Positions 14,480-24,617 of a stretch of 41,200 nt of DNA are shown here, piece after piece (position 1 is the stretch's first letter; each line of letters begins with the position of its first letter). A program made the position numbers and the translations under genes. The notes below the pieces were generated by a model, which saw only the letters and a list, made by a program, of their open reading frames with translations, did not search any database and was not told the origin of the DNA. The DNA lies in the IMG/VR virus record IMGVR_UViG_3300048592_000919, positions 1 to 41,200 of that record; one strand, written 5' to 3'. Source of the stretch: a virus.

Positions 14480-17400
14480 GTGGCAACCCGCCTTGAGCAA
14501 ATCCGCGCCGAGCTGGAGGTAAAAGACAATGCCTCGGAGGCTGCCGCTGCAGTGGCAGCTGCCATGGAGCGCGCAGCCAAGGCATATGAGCAATCCGATC
14601 AGGCTGTCCGCAAGGCCAATCCAAGCTTCGAGGCAGTCAACCGGAAGATCGACGAGAATGCCCGCCTGACGGCGCAGCTGACGAAGATCAATAACCAGTA
14701 CGAAGCCTCGGTCCGCGCAGTAAACGATCAGCTCGCCAAGAAGAAGATCAATGACGAGGAGGCCGCAGAGAAGATCCGCCGTCTGACACTCCTGCAGGAG
14801 GCAGCGGTCGCCGCTGCCAAGAAGCAGGCAGATTCGATGGCGCGCACATTCGGCCTGGCGAACGACCAAGCGGAAGCAGTCATTCAGAAGGCCCAAGCGG
14901 TCGAAAAGCAAGTCGATCAGGTCGTCCGGCAGTCGCAGCAAGCGACGGCAAACTGGCGGTTCGCCTTCTTCAACATCCAGGACCTGTTCAACCAGCTGAT
15001 CTCCGGTGGCAGCCCGCTGGTGGCGCTCTCCCAGCAGGGTCCCTCCATCGTCCAGAACCTGGGCGGCATCGCCAATTCGTTCCGCTTGCTGTCAGCCGCC
15101 GTCACCGGCAACCCGATCGGCATTGCCGTCGGCTTGATCGTCACAGCCTTCGGCGCGCTGGCGGCGGCCACGACGCTCTCCGACAACCGCATGGGCAATC
15201 TGCGCAACAGCTTGCGCTTGATCACCACGGACTTCCGCGCTGCCGCCGACGAGATCTCCAAGGACGCCAAGCGCATCGCAGACGCGACGCCAGGCGTCAG
15301 CCGCAGCGACGTGCAGAGCGTCGCTGTCGCGGTGCGTCGCAACGCGCCCTCCGGTCTGCGCGAAGACCTGCAGGCACTGGTCAAGGACGTCCAGGACTTC
15401 TCCCGAACAATCGCCAGTGACTTCTCCGGCGCGACCGAGATGATGGGCCGCGTGCTGCGCGACCCGCTCAGCATCGTCAAGGAGATGGCCGAGCAGCGCC
15501 TGCCGGGCTTCAATGAGCGTCTGCGCGACACCGTGGAGCGCCTGCTGGCGACCAACCAGCGCGCTGCCGCTGCGCAGCTTGTGCTTGAGCAGCTGCGCAC
15601 CAGCACCAAGGGTGCCTCGGAGGATGTGGCGCCGCTGACTGCAGCCTGGCAGAGCCTCGGCAAAGAGTTCGGCATTCTGTTCGGCCGCATCAGTGATGGC
15701 CTCGCGGGCGCGGGCGCCAAGTTGCTTGAGTGGATGGCCGCGCTGGTGCGCATGCTCAATCGCGCCGTTGAGCTGATCCCGCAGCTCGGGCGCCGCGTGG
15801 AGGCAGGGCCGCTGGCGCCGGGTGAGCAGTACGGCGGCGCCGGCACCACAGACTTCCGCACCGCGCTGGCCGACGCCGAGAGCTCCGGGCAGCCCAGCCG
15901 CGTCAACCAGTTCGGCTACACGGGCTTGTACCAGTTCGGCACGGCACGCCTGGCAGACCTCGGACTCTACCAGCCGGCTGCTGGCGAGAGTCTGCGCAGC
16001 AACCAGTGGCTCGGACAGGTCACGGTGCCGGGCTACAGCCCGATGACACAGCAGGAGTTCCGCTTCAACGCAGCGGCGCAGAATGCCGCCTTCGACATCC
16101 ACCTCGCCGACCTCGATCGCGCCATCGATCGACTGATGATCAACGGGCAGCCAGCGCTGGCCTCCGGTGCAACCATCGACGGTCTGCCGATCAACCGCAA
16201 TGGCCTGCGGGCGGTCGGCCACATGTACCCGAGCCTGCTGCAGTCGTTCGTCAACAGCAATGGCCGGCCTCTGCGCGCCGACGGCACGCCTTACGCCGAC
16301 GGCAACGGCACTTCGCCGCTGGACTACTTCCGGGCCTTCTCCACGACGCAAGCGGTGACCATCACGACGCCGCAGGTGCAGGTCGGCAATCCGGGCGACC
16401 CGCCGACCGTGACGCTGCCGGGCGCCAGCGTCTCTCCGTCCATGGACCAGCAGGAGTTTATGCGCCTGCTCGGCATGGGACGAGGCTCGGTCGGGCTCGA
16501 TCTGCCTTCGCTGACGGGCGACCGGCGCGAGCAGATCGAGTACCTCATGGGCCGCAGCAATGCTGCGCTGCCCATGGCAGCTGACGCGCGGGAGACTGAG
16601 GCTCTCTTGGAGCTCCAGCGCAAGCTCCGCCAGGAGCTGGAGGCCACCAAGTCTCCGTTCGACGCCTACATCGAAAACCTGCAGCGCAGCGCAGCGGTGG
16701 CGGAGCAGACCACGCCTGCGCAGCAGGAACTCACCCGTGCCCTGCAGGACTTCGAGCAGAGCATGGCGCGGGCCGGCGTGGTCGTCACGGATCAGATGCG
16801 CAGCCAAGTGCAGGCTGAGGTGCTGCGCAACCTGAACGCAGAGTACCGCAAGGCAGGCGACGAGGTCGACCGCAGCATCGCTGCGCAGGACCGGCTGCAA
16901 GCCGCCTACCAAGGCGGCAGTGCTGCTGTGGCGGAGGCCACCGCGCGCGAGCAGGCCATGGAGGTCGTGCGGCGCTCCGGCATCACTGGCGCCACAGAGC
17001 AGGCTGCCGCCATCGACGCACTGGCCGGCAAGTACCGCGACCTGGCGCGGGAGCAGCAAGCCTCCGTCAGCGCGCAGCAAGCCATGGAGAACCGCCGGCA
17101 GACGGGCCTCGCGACCATCGAAGGCGGCTTGGTCGGCGCTTCCCCGCTGACGCGGCAGCTGACGATGGCGCGCGCCCGCACCGCTGCCGGCATCCTGGGT
17201 CGTGGCGGCAACCTGGAAGACGCCGAGAGCAGCAGCTTGCTGCTTTCCGTGGAGGAGCTGACCCGCGCCCAGTACGAGACGCAACGCCTGCAGACTGCCT
17301 GGGATGACCTGCAGCGCATCGGCGTGCAAGCCTTCGACCGCATCGGCGAGGCCATCACCGAGGCTTTCGCCCAGGGCAAGATTGAGGCGCTGGACTTCGC

Positions 17401-19633
17401 TTCTGTCGGCAAGGCAGTCATCAGCGAGCTCCTGCAAGCCTTCCTCAAGTTCGCTGTGCTCAACCCACTCAAGAACTACCTGTTCGGTGGCGGTGACACC
17501 ACGCTCGGCAGCATCGTGACTGTGCTTGGCGGTGGCGGTGGCGGTGGCGGAGCCTTGCTGTCGGCGCTCAGCGGTGGCGGCGAGATCTCCGGCAGTGCGA
17601 TCAACATCGGCGCCGGCTCTCTGCCGCTGCTCGGCAGTGTGCTCGGCGGCGGCAGCGGCATCTCGGCGGGCGGCACTTACGCGTTCGGCGCGGGCGGCGG
17701 CGCGGCCTCCGGCGGCATGGGCAACTTGCTCACCTACGGCGGCTCCGGCCTCGGCCTCGGTGCGCGGCTGCTCAACTTCGGTGGCTACAACTTCAGCAGC
17801 ATCGGCAGTGCCCTCACCGGCATCGGCGTGCTCTCGCGCTCCGGCATCGGCATGGTGGACAGCTTCCTCAACACGCCCATCAGTTCGCTGCCGGTTAGCG
17901 CAGGTGAGTCAGCGTTCCGCAGTGCAGCTGGCCTCAGCTCCGCGCCGCAGTACACGCTCGGCAACGCCATCGGTGGCGTAGCGGGCGTGGCCGGTGGCGC
18001 CTACGGCATCTACTCCGGCATCCAGAAAGGCGGCATCGGCGGCGGCATCACCGCAGCCGGCGGCGCGATCTCCGCCGGCCTCGGCGCGGCGTCGCTGGCC
18101 AGCGGTGCGGGTCTGCTCAGCTCCGGCGCCACCGCAGCACTCGGCGCGCTCGGTCCTTACGGCTGGATTGCCGCTGCGGTTCTGGCGGTTGTCGGCGCTC
18201 TGCTGCCGGGTGCCAAGCCCAGCAACATGGAGGGCAATGCGCGTGTGGACCTCGGCACAGGCGAGGTCGTGGTGGACGGCCAGACCGGCAAGAAGTACAG
18301 CCAAGCCAACCGCGACGCTGCCCGTTCCATGACGGATCAGGTCTACGACTTGGTCCTGCAGGTCAGCGAGCGCCTGGGCGCCTCCGGCATGTCGGGCGGC
18401 TTCACCATCGGCGTCGGCAACCGCGACGGCATCTACTACAACTACATGGGCAACTCGCGCCACGAGTTCTCCCGCACGGACGATGGCGCCAAGGCTCTGA
18501 CGCGGGAGCTCGTCGAGCGCATCACCATGAGCAACCTGCTCGGTCTCTCCGAGGTGGTTGATCGGGCGCGCGGCGGCATCCGCTGGGACAGCCTGGAGAA
18601 CGCACTCACCGACATCAGCTCCATCGCGGCCGTCACCAACAACGGCAAGCCCACCGAGAACCAGACCATTGCCGCCCGCACGCTGACCTTTGAGGGCAAT
18701 CTGCAAGGTGCCCTGGGTGAGCTGGCGTGGGTGAAGGATGTCTATGAGCCGCTGGTCAACGGCGGCATCAACGACCGTCTCTCCAGCTTCCGCCAGCAGC
18801 TCAAGGCGCTGGACGATGAGTGGTGGCCGCTGATCGAGCGCACCGAGCGCCTGGGCCTCAGCAGCAAGGTGCTGCGCGACACGATGCAGGATCTCAAGGA
18901 CGAGATCATCGCCACGAACGACATCGCAATCCGCAGCACGACGGGCGGCTTTCGCGCGCGGGCGCTTCGCGCCGGCAACCTCACCAATGACCCGGCGGTC
19001 GCGCAGCAGGCCGACCTTCTGACGTTCGATCTGCGAGCTGAGCAGGAGCGCATCGACTACAATGCGCGCATGCGCACTCTGGGCGCCACTGCGGAGCAGA
19101 CCGCCGAAGGGCTGACGGTGCTCGGGGAGGCGCTGGCACTGGAGCGCAACGCCATCATCGCCGGCTACCAGGACATCAAGAAGCAGCAAGAGCAGCAGCG
19201 CGCCGCCACAGCCGCCGGCATCATCAGCTCGGTCGGCGACTATGCCACCAGCTTGCGCATCGGCGACCTATCGCCGCTCTCCGATCAAGCCAAGTACGGG
19301 CAGGCCCGAAGCAACTTTAACTCGGTGCTGCAGCGGGCGCTGGGTGGTGATCCGGATGCGCTGGCCGGCAGCACCTCGGCCATCAGCGAGTTCCTGGCCG
19401 CCAGCCGCGCGATCAACGGCAGTGGCGCCGCCTACGTCGCCGACTACAACCAGAGCCTCGCCTACCTCGAAGGCATTGGCAATCTCTCGCCCGACACGCT
19501 CACGCAGCAGATCTACGTGCAAGAGCAGCGCGACACGCGTGACGTGCTCAAGGAGGAGCTGCAGCGCCTGCGAGAAGAGGTGGTGGCCCTGCGCAGGGAG
19601 GTCGCCATGAACAACTTGGCGCCGCAGCGCTGA
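14480..19633 (+). CDS. tape measure protein with transglycosylase-like domain
   Basis: Encodes 1717 residues from a GTG start with TTAGGAG 6 nt upstream. Residues 1-150 are charged coiled coil. A hydrophobic tape-measure block follows (FNIQDLFNQLISGGSPLVALSQQGPSIVQNLGG, then GIAVGLIVTAFGALAAAT, about 165-235). Near 455-610 sits a soluble lytic transglycosylase-like domain: ALADAESSGQPSRVNQ with candidate catalytic Glu467, then TGLYQFGTARL. A lambda gpH-like C-terminal element (AFDRIGEAITEAFAQGKIEALDFASVGKAVISELL) is at about 950-990, followed by Gly-rich hydrophobic sequence. By the usual 0.15 nm per residue the tail would be about 260 nm long. It sets tail length and probably opens the cell wall at injection. 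Confidence 0.93.
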   Translation: MATRLEQIRAELEVKDNASEAAAAVAAAMERAAKAYEQSDQAVRKANPSFEAVNRKIDENARLTAQLTKINNQYEASVRAVNDQLAKKKINDEEAAEKIRRLTLLQEAAVAAAKKQADSMARTFGLANDQAEAVIQKAQAVEKQVDQVVRQSQQATANWRFAFFNIQDLFNQLISGGSPLVALSQQGPSIVQNLGGIANSFRLLSAAVTGNPIGIAVGLIVTAFGALAAATTLSDNRMGNLRNSLRLITTDFRAAADEISKDAKRIADATPGVSRSDVQSVAVAVRRNAPSGLREDLQALVKDVQDFSRTIASDFSGATEMMGRVLRDPLSIVKEMAEQRLPGFNERLRDTVERLLATNQRAAAAQLVLEQLRTSTKGASEDVAPLTAAWQSLGKEFGILFGRISDGLAGAGAKLLEWMAALVRMLNRAVELIPQLGRRVEAGPLAPGEQYGGAGTTDFRTALADAESSGQPSRVNQFGYTGLYQFGTARLADLGLYQPAAGESLRSNQWLGQVTVPGYSPMTQQEFRFNAAAQNAAFDIHLADLDRAIDRLMINGQPALASGATIDGLPINRNGLRAVGHMYPSLLQSFVNSNGRPLRADGTPYADGNGTSPLDYFRAFSTTQAVTITTPQVQVGNPGDPPTVTLPGASVSPSMDQQEFMRLLGMGRGSVGLDLPSLTGDRREQIEYLMGRSNAALPMAADARETEALLELQRKLRQELEATKSPFDAYIENLQRSAAVAEQTTPAQQELTRALQDFEQSMARAGVVVTDQMRSQVQAEVLRNLNAEYRKAGDEVDRSIAAQDRLQAAYQGGSAAVAEATAREQAMEVVRRSGITGATEQAAAIDALAGKYRDLAREQQASVSAQQAMENRRQTGLATIEGGLVGASPLTRQLTMARARTAAGILGRGGNLEDAESSSLLLSVEELTRAQYETQRLQTAWDDLQRIGVQAFDRIGEAITEAFAQGKIEALDFASVGKAVISELLQAFLKFAVLNPLKNYLFGGGDTTLGSIVTVLGGGGGGGGALLSALSGGGEISGSAINIGAGSLPLLGSVLGGGSGISAGGTYAFGAGGGAASGGMGNLLTYGGSGLGLGARLLNFGGYNFSSIGSALTGIGVLSRSGIGMVDSFLNTPISSLPVSAGESAFRSAAGLSSAPQYTLGNAIGGVAGVAGGAYGIYSGIQKGGIGGGITAAGGAISAGLGAASLASGAGLLSSGATAALGALGPYGWIAAAVLAVVGALLPGAKPSNMEGNARVDLGTGEVVVDGQTGKKYSQANRDAARSMTDQVYDLVLQVSERLGASGMSGGFTIGVGNRDGIYYNYMGNSRHEFSRTDDGAKALTRELVERITMSNLLGLSEVVDRARGGIRWDSLENALTDISSIAAVTNNGKPTENQTIAARTLTFEGNLQGALGELAWVKDVYEPLVNGGINDRLSSFRQQLKALDDEWWPLIERTERLGLSSKVLRDTMQDLKDEIIATNDIAIRSTTGGFRARALRAGNLTNDPAVAQQADLLTFDLRAEQERIDYNARMRTLGATAEQTAEGLTVLGEALALERNAIIAGYQDIKKQQEQQRAATAAGIISSVGDYATSLRIGDLSPLSDQAKYGQARSNFNSVLQRALGGDPDALAGSTSAISEFLAASRAINGSGAAYVADYNQSLAYLEGIGNLSPDTLTQQIYVQEQRDTRDVLKEELQRLREEVVALRREVAMNNLAPQR

Positions 19634-19635
19634 TC

Positions 19636-21276
19636 ATGTCTCGGCGCTTCTTCCTGCTGGAAGCTGAGGTCTACCGGGCTGGCCAGCCGGTGGCGGCGGA
19701 GCGCGGTCACATGACCAAGGCTCACATGGAACCCTACCCGCTTCCGCAGCCACTCGAGTCCACTGAGATCATCCGCGCCTCCGACCTCGGCTACTGTCCG
19801 CTGCCAGGCGATGCGGTGCAGGAGCCTTACCTGCCGCTGCTGGACTCTGCGTTCGAGATCGACCGGCAGATCTACCTGCCGCCGCAGCAATCCGCCACTG
19901 GCTTCTCGGTGGGCTATGTGCGCTTGCTGAATGCCAATGGCACCTGGGACACCATCGCGCCCACCCGCAACATTGACGGGCGCTTCCTCACGGTGCGCAC
20001 CGGCACCAAGATCTACGACCATACTCGCGGCATTGAGAAAGACCCGGCTTACGCGACGCTCCGCACGATTTACGCGGGCACGGCCCGGCCATGGTTCCTT
20101 AGCGAGCGCGAGCTAGTGATCCCAGTGCGGGATGCCAGCTACCTTCTTGAGGTGCCCTACCAGAGCAGCTTCTACCAAGGCTCCGGCGGCTACGAAGGTC
20201 CGGCCGAGGTGCGCGGCGTCCCCAAGCCGCGTGCGCGCGGCGGCACGTCCACCTTCCCGATCCGCAATGTCACCCCGGTGCTGGTGGATCCCATCAACCG
20301 CATCTACCAGGTCTCCGATGCACCCGTGACCTTCGCGGCACTCTATGAGGGCGGCACCACCAACATCCCCTTCGACTCCGACACGACCAATCTCTACTCT
20401 GGCGTCACGCCGCCCGGCTATTACCGCACAGACCGCAGCAAGGCAATGTTCCAGCTGGGCAGCACGCCGCAGCGGCAGATCACGGTGGACTTCTACTGCA
20501 GCTTCCCGATCGCCGGCTACGTCACCTCGGCGCCGCTGATCGCCCGGCACATCATCACGGAGGATGTGTCGATACAGACCTCCATGATCGACACGACCTC
20601 CTTCGCGGCGCTGCACGCCTCCTTCCCGTATGACTCTGGCTGGTACTTCGGGTCGCAGCAGATGCAGACCTTCCAGGCTGTGGACCTGTTCCTGCGCTCG
20701 ATCGGCGCCAAGCTGCTGCCCGGCCGCGACGGCAAGCTGCGCGCCTTCAGCCTCCGGGCGCTGGCCGGCAGCACCGTGCCGTCGCTGCAACTGGACACTA
20801 CCAACGTCGTGTCGCTGACGCCACGCCAGCTCGACAGCATCGTGGATCCGCCGCCCTTCCAGATCCAGTCCGGCCACAGCTACAACAACACGATCCAGAG
20901 CGCCTCCGACTTGTTCGCGGCGGTGTCCGATGCCAACCGGCAGTATCTCGGCAAGCAGTGGCGCTACGCGCCTTGGTCCTCAAACCAAGTCCTGCTGGCT
21001 TACCGGCGGCCCAACAACCCGCCGCCCGTCGAGACAGCGCTGGTCAACCCGACGCAGGCGCAGCTTCTGTCTAGTGCGCTCGGGGCGCTCTGGGGAACGC
21101 AGCGCCGACTGTATGATGTGACGGTGCCGCTTGAGGTCGCGCTCGATGCCGATCTCGGGATGGTCGTCAGCCTTACCTATCCTGCCGAGAGCCTGCGCAG
21201 CGGCCGCATCGGCCAGATCGTTGGCGAGTCGTTGCGCTCCTCCTCCAACACCGCTGTCCTGCAGGTGCTGATCTGA
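19636..21276 (+). CDS. distal tail / baseplate hub-type protein
   Basis: Encodes 546 residues. It is not matched to a named family with certainty. The protein is beta-rich with no membrane segment. The first half contains RRFFLLEAEVYRAGQP and an FEIDRQIYLPPQQSATGFSVGYVRLLN block; the second half ends in RLYDVTVPLEVALDADLGMVVSLTYPAESLRSGRIGQIVGESL, a pattern of strands found at the end of tail hub proteins. It follows the tape measure gene by two bases and its stop overlaps the next ATG. The position matches distal tail and hub genes of siphoviruses. No protease or lysozyme motif was seen. Confidence 0.72.
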   Translation: MSRRFFLLEAEVYRAGQPVAAERGHMTKAHMEPYPLPQPLESTEIIRASDLGYCPLPGDAVQEPYLPLLDSAFEIDRQIYLPPQQSATGFSVGYVRLLNANGTWDTIAPTRNIDGRFLTVRTGTKIYDHTRGIEKDPAYATLRTIYAGTARPWFLSERELVIPVRDASYLLEVPYQSSFYQGSGGYEGPAEVRGVPKPRARGGTSTFPIRNVTPVLVDPINRIYQVSDAPVTFAALYEGGTTNIPFDSDTTNLYSGVTPPGYYRTDRSKAMFQLGSTPQRQITVDFYCSFPIAGYVTSAPLIARHIITEDVSIQTSMIDTTSFAALHASFPYDSGWYFGSQQMQTFQAVDLFLRSIGAKLLPGRDGKLRAFSLRALAGSTVPSLQLDTTNVVSLTPRQLDSIVDPPPFQIQSGHSYNNTIQSASDLFAAVSDANRQYLGKQWRYAPWSSNQVLLAYRRPNNPPPVETALVNPTQAQLLSSALGALWGTQRRLYDVTVPLEVALDADLGMVVSLTYPAESLRSGRIGQIVGESLRSSSNTAVLQVLI

Positions 21277-23366
21277 TGGCTGCTCCACTGTTCGGCTGGA
21301 ACAACTGGCTCCTGGAAGGCAGTCTTGTCGCTGGCAGCGCCAACCCTTCCTACCCTGCAGAGAATCTGCGGCGGCCGCACGGCACCCCGTCCAATGCCTG
21401 GCGGACGCTGCCAGGCGACATCGGTCCGCTGCGCGGCGCCTGGCTCTACAGCGCGCATGCAGCGCCGCGTCCGTGGCGGGTGCTCGGACTGTTCCGCACC
21501 AACTTGTCCCCTGCAGCTTCCGTTCGCTGGCGGGTCGGCAGCCGGGCAGCGCTCGTTCCAGTGCTGCCGACCTATGATTGGAATTGGGCTGCCGGCGCCG
21601 TCACGCTGCCGGCCGGCTTCACCTGGAATGACCGTGGCGATGACACTGGCTGCTCCACGCTGTTCGACGAGAATGGCGACCTGCAGATTGTCGCCGGCAA
21701 CGCACCGCGCATCCACTACGACCCAGTCACCTTCGCGCGCGAAGGGCTCCTGTTCGAGCCGACCCGCACCAACAGTGTGCGCAATGCGCGCATGCGCAAT
21801 GCGGTTGTCGGCACGCCAGGCACTGCACCGACCAACATGGGGATCGCCGCAGGTGGCGGCCTTTCCTGGGCAGTCGCTGCGACGGGAACTGAGAACAACT
21901 TGCCCTATGTCGATATCCGGGTGACGGGCACGGCTGCTGGCGGCAACTTGTTCTTCTGGTTCGAGACCAATGCAGGGATTCCCGCAGTCGTCGATGAAGA
22001 GTGGACTCTTTCCGCATTCACCCGGATCGTCGATCAAACTGCCGGTTCAGCAACCACCTTGCAGGTTGCTTGCCGGGAGCTCGTCAGTGGCACGACGATC
22101 CTCGGGACCCAGACTGCAGTCGTCGCCCTCCCCGACGACGCGCCTTTGAGCGCCAACCGTCGGCATGCCAGCTTCACCGTCGCGCAAGCCACGACCTCGT
22201 CGATCCGCCATGGCCTCATCTACATATTCGCCAATGGCACCACCGACATGACCTTCCGCTTCGCCGGCCCGCAAGCGGAGCTCGGCGACTTTGTCACCAA
22301 CCTCATGCTGCAGCCAGAAGGCGTCAGCAACACCACCGTCACACGGTCGGCGGACGGTTGCAGCCTCGTCCTGACGGGCGACGCGCTCGCGGGTGCCGCC
22401 GCCTCCTTCGGCTTCTACTATGAGGTCAAGACAACTGGAATCACCGACAACGGTGGCTTCCAGAGTGCACTCCAGATCAGCAACGGGACGACCAATGAGC
22501 GCGTCTGGTTCGCGCATGCCGGCACCGCGACGCCTTACACAACTGTCCGCGTTCGCACCGGGGCCACAGACACTTGGTCACCGTCTTTCTGGCTGATGCC
22601 GGTGCCTGTTGACTCTGCAGTGGAGAAGTTCGCCGGCTCCTTCCGTGCCAATGACCACATCATGGTCAAGAACGGGCAGTCCGAATATACCCAGACGTCC
22701 GGGCCTTATCCGGTCGGGCTCGACCGCTTCCAGATGACCAACATCGTCCATCGCCGCTACATACGCCGCGTCCAGCTGTTCTTCACTGACATGACCAATG
22801 GTCAAGCCATCGGCCTCGCTTCCACAGGAGAGGCGCTCGATCAATCCGGCGTGCTCTACGACTCGGCTTATGTTGGAGTCTCTGGTCAGCCGGGCGTGCA
22901 GCAGACGCTGTGTGTCTTGCCGCAGGAGTTGCAGGCCGAAGCCGCGCGCGTCGACATCGCCGACGTCTACAACCCGGACAACTACATCGAGGTGGCACTG
23001 GCTTACTTCGGCCCGGCCTGGCAGCCCACCTATGGCCTGGGCATCGGCAGCAGCCAAGGCTTCGAGGTCAACGTGGAGGACCTGCGCACGCGTGGCGGCC
23101 AGTCCTACCCGACGCTTCATTGGTCGGCGCGTCGATGGGAGGTCTCGCTTTCCGCGCTGCGCAATGAGGAGTTCTGGCCCTACGCCATGGAGCTGGCCCG
23201 CTACGTCAACTTGCAGAGCAACGTTCTGTTCGTCCCTGACGCTGCGGACGAGGCTTACCAGGAGGAGGCCATCTTCGGCCTCGCGCGCCTCCAGAGCAAC
23301 TTCGAGTTCCTCGTGCGGACCAAGCAGTTCCGCAGCATGCGCTTCCAGATCACAGAGAGGCTCTGA
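21276..23366 (+). CDS. minor tail protein with inserted carbohydrate-binding-like module
   Basis: Encodes 696 residues. Residues 1-95 (LFGWNNWLLEGSLVAGSANPSYPAENLRRPHGTPSNAWR, then WRVLGLFRTNLSPAASVRWRVGS) and 525-696 (LYDSAYVGVSGQPGVQQTLCVLP, then YIEVALAYFGPAWQPTYG and RRWEVSLSALRNEEFWPYAMELARYV) look like two halves of one tail protein. Between them lies a module with LLFEPTRTNSVRNARM and repeated beta segments, the 'EP.RTN' type found in carbohydrate-binding/concanavalin-like domains of phage spikes. This suggests a glycan-binding insertion in a distal tail structural protein. It overlaps its neighbours by one base on each side. Confidence 0.72.
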   Translation: MAAPLFGWNNWLLEGSLVAGSANPSYPAENLRRPHGTPSNAWRTLPGDIGPLRGAWLYSAHAAPRPWRVLGLFRTNLSPAASVRWRVGSRAALVPVLPTYDWNWAAGAVTLPAGFTWNDRGDDTGCSTLFDENGDLQIVAGNAPRIHYDPVTFAREGLLFEPTRTNSVRNARMRNAVVGTPGTAPTNMGIAAGGGLSWAVAATGTENNLPYVDIRVTGTAAGGNLFFWFETNAGIPAVVDEEWTLSAFTRIVDQTAGSATTLQVACRELVSGTTILGTQTAVVALPDDAPLSANRRHASFTVAQATTSSIRHGLIYIFANGTTDMTFRFAGPQAELGDFVTNLMLQPEGVSNTTVTRSADGCSLVLTGDALAGAAASFGFYYEVKTTGITDNGGFQSALQISNGTTNERVWFAHAGTATPYTTVRVRTGATDTWSPSFWLMPVPVDSAVEKFAGSFRANDHIMVKNGQSEYTQTSGPYPVGLDRFQMTNIVHRRYIRRVQLFFTDMTNGQAIGLASTGEALDQSGVLYDSAYVGVSGQPGVQQTLCVLPQELQAEAARVDIADVYNPDNYIEVALAYFGPAWQPTYGLGIGSSQGFEVNVEDLRTRGGQSYPTLHWSARRWEVSLSALRNEEFWPYAMELARYVNLQSNVLFVPDAADEAYQEEAIFGLARLQSNFEFLVRTKQFRSMRFQITERL

Positions 23367-24613
23367 TGCTCGGCAACTTCATCGAGGAGTCGGCCAACGC
23401 GCCGAGCACCAACGTCAACGTTAACTTGGCTGGCGCTCCCGCCGGCCGGCAGCGCTTCCGCTCCACCTTCGTCAATGGCGCCCAGCTGTTCTATGGCATC
23501 TATGACGGCACGCAGGCCGAGTGGGGCATCGGCAATCTTACATGGGGCAGCCCGGACGTTCTGTCGCGCACGACGGTTCTGCGCAACACCGCCGGCAACA
23601 CCAACCGTCTCAACTTCACCGGCGCGGTGCGCGTCTTCAATGAGGTGCCGGCGGAGCGCTCGGTCTACATCGCAGCCAACGGCTTGCCCAACCTTGATGC
23701 GGGCTTCTTCACGGTGCCGTCCCTGGCCACGGCCAGCGGCAGCGGCAACGTCTACCAACTCTCGCTCAACCCACCAATTGGCGCGTACGCGCCCGGTTTG
23801 ACTGTCCGCTTCTTCGCGCCGTTTGCCCACACTGGCATCGCCTACATCAACATCAACAGCAAGGGTGCCAAGCCGATCGTGCGGCGCATACCGCGCGCCG
23901 GCACGAATCAGTGGGACCTGCGCGGCGGCGCCATCCGCGCCGGGCAGCTCGTTGAGGTGATGTACGACGGCTCCAACTTTCGCCTTCTGGCGCCGCTTGA
24001 GTCCGACATGCTGCCGGTCGGCGCCATCATCCCCTACTGGGGCTGGTATCTGCCGCCAGGCTACGTTTGGCCGGTCGGACAGAACCTCTCTCGCTTCACC
24101 TACCCGGCGCTGCATGAACTGGTCGCGGCGTCGGGCTATCCGAACGGGGCTGGTGACGGAGTCAACACTTTCGGCATTCCAGATCTGCGCGGTCGGGCTG
24201 TGTTCGGTCTTGACAACATCGGCGGCATCGGCGATGCGCAGCGCCTGATCAATGGACTGCCGGCGGCGCGCGGCACGCTGGGCGCTGCCGGCGGCGATGA
24301 CCGCTTGGCAGCACACAGCCACTCTGGCGTGGTGGCAGCGGCCACCGCCAACATCACCATGGGAAATGCAGGCAACCACATCCATGGCTACGTTGACACG
24401 ATCGCGCAGGGAGGCGGTGGTGGCGCCCAGGGCGGCTCTGGCGTCAACTTCCCGGACGCAGGCCGCGCCACCGACATCGCTGGCGATCACGGCCATCCGC
24501 TTTACGATCCGTCGCACGCCCATAGCCTGACCATCTACAATGCTGGCGCCGGCGGCTCGCAGAATGTCCCGCCGGCCATGATGCTCAACTACATTCTCCA
24601 CGCAGGGACTTGA
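23366..24613 (+). CDS. tail fibre protein with phage tail-collar domain
   Basis: Encodes 415 residues. The C-terminal half is a typical tail-collar domain: MLPVGAIIPYWGWYLPPGYVWPVGQNLSRFTYPALHELVA, then FGIPDLRGRAVFGLDNIGG and AAHSHSGVV, with several His residues (HIHGY, HGHP, HAHSL) that in the family coordinate metal and hold the trimer tip, and NVPPAMMLNYIL at the end. The N-terminal half (GAPAGRQRFRSTFVNGAQLFYGIYDG...VLSRTTVLRN) resembles the start of short phage fibres. It is probably a distal fibre or baseplate component. The start overlaps the upstream stop by one base. Confidence 0.83.
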   Translation: MLGNFIEESANAPSTNVNVNLAGAPAGRQRFRSTFVNGAQLFYGIYDGTQAEWGIGNLTWGSPDVLSRTTVLRNTAGNTNRLNFTGAVRVFNEVPAERSVYIAANGLPNLDAGFFTVPSLATASGSGNVYQLSLNPPIGAYAPGLTVRFFAPFAHTGIAYININSKGAKPIVRRIPRAGTNQWDLRGGAIRAGQLVEVMYDGSNFRLLAPLESDMLPVGAIIPYWGWYLPPGYVWPVGQNLSRFTYPALHELVAASGYPNGAGDGVNTFGIPDLRGRAVFGLDNIGGIGDAQRLINGLPAARGTLGAAGGDDRLAAHSHSGVVAAATANITMGNAGNHIHGYVDTIAQGGGGGAQGGSGVNFPDAGRATDIAGDHGHPLYDPSHAHSLTIYNAGAGGSQNVPPAMMLNYILHAGT

Positions 24614-24617
24614 GGCC

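Noticed and set aside
17520-17720. Gly-rich repeats in the tape measure gene as a separate repeat element
   Set aside because: They are in-frame Gly/Ser codons of the protein's hydrophobic, Gly-rich section and not a mobile or intergenic repeat.
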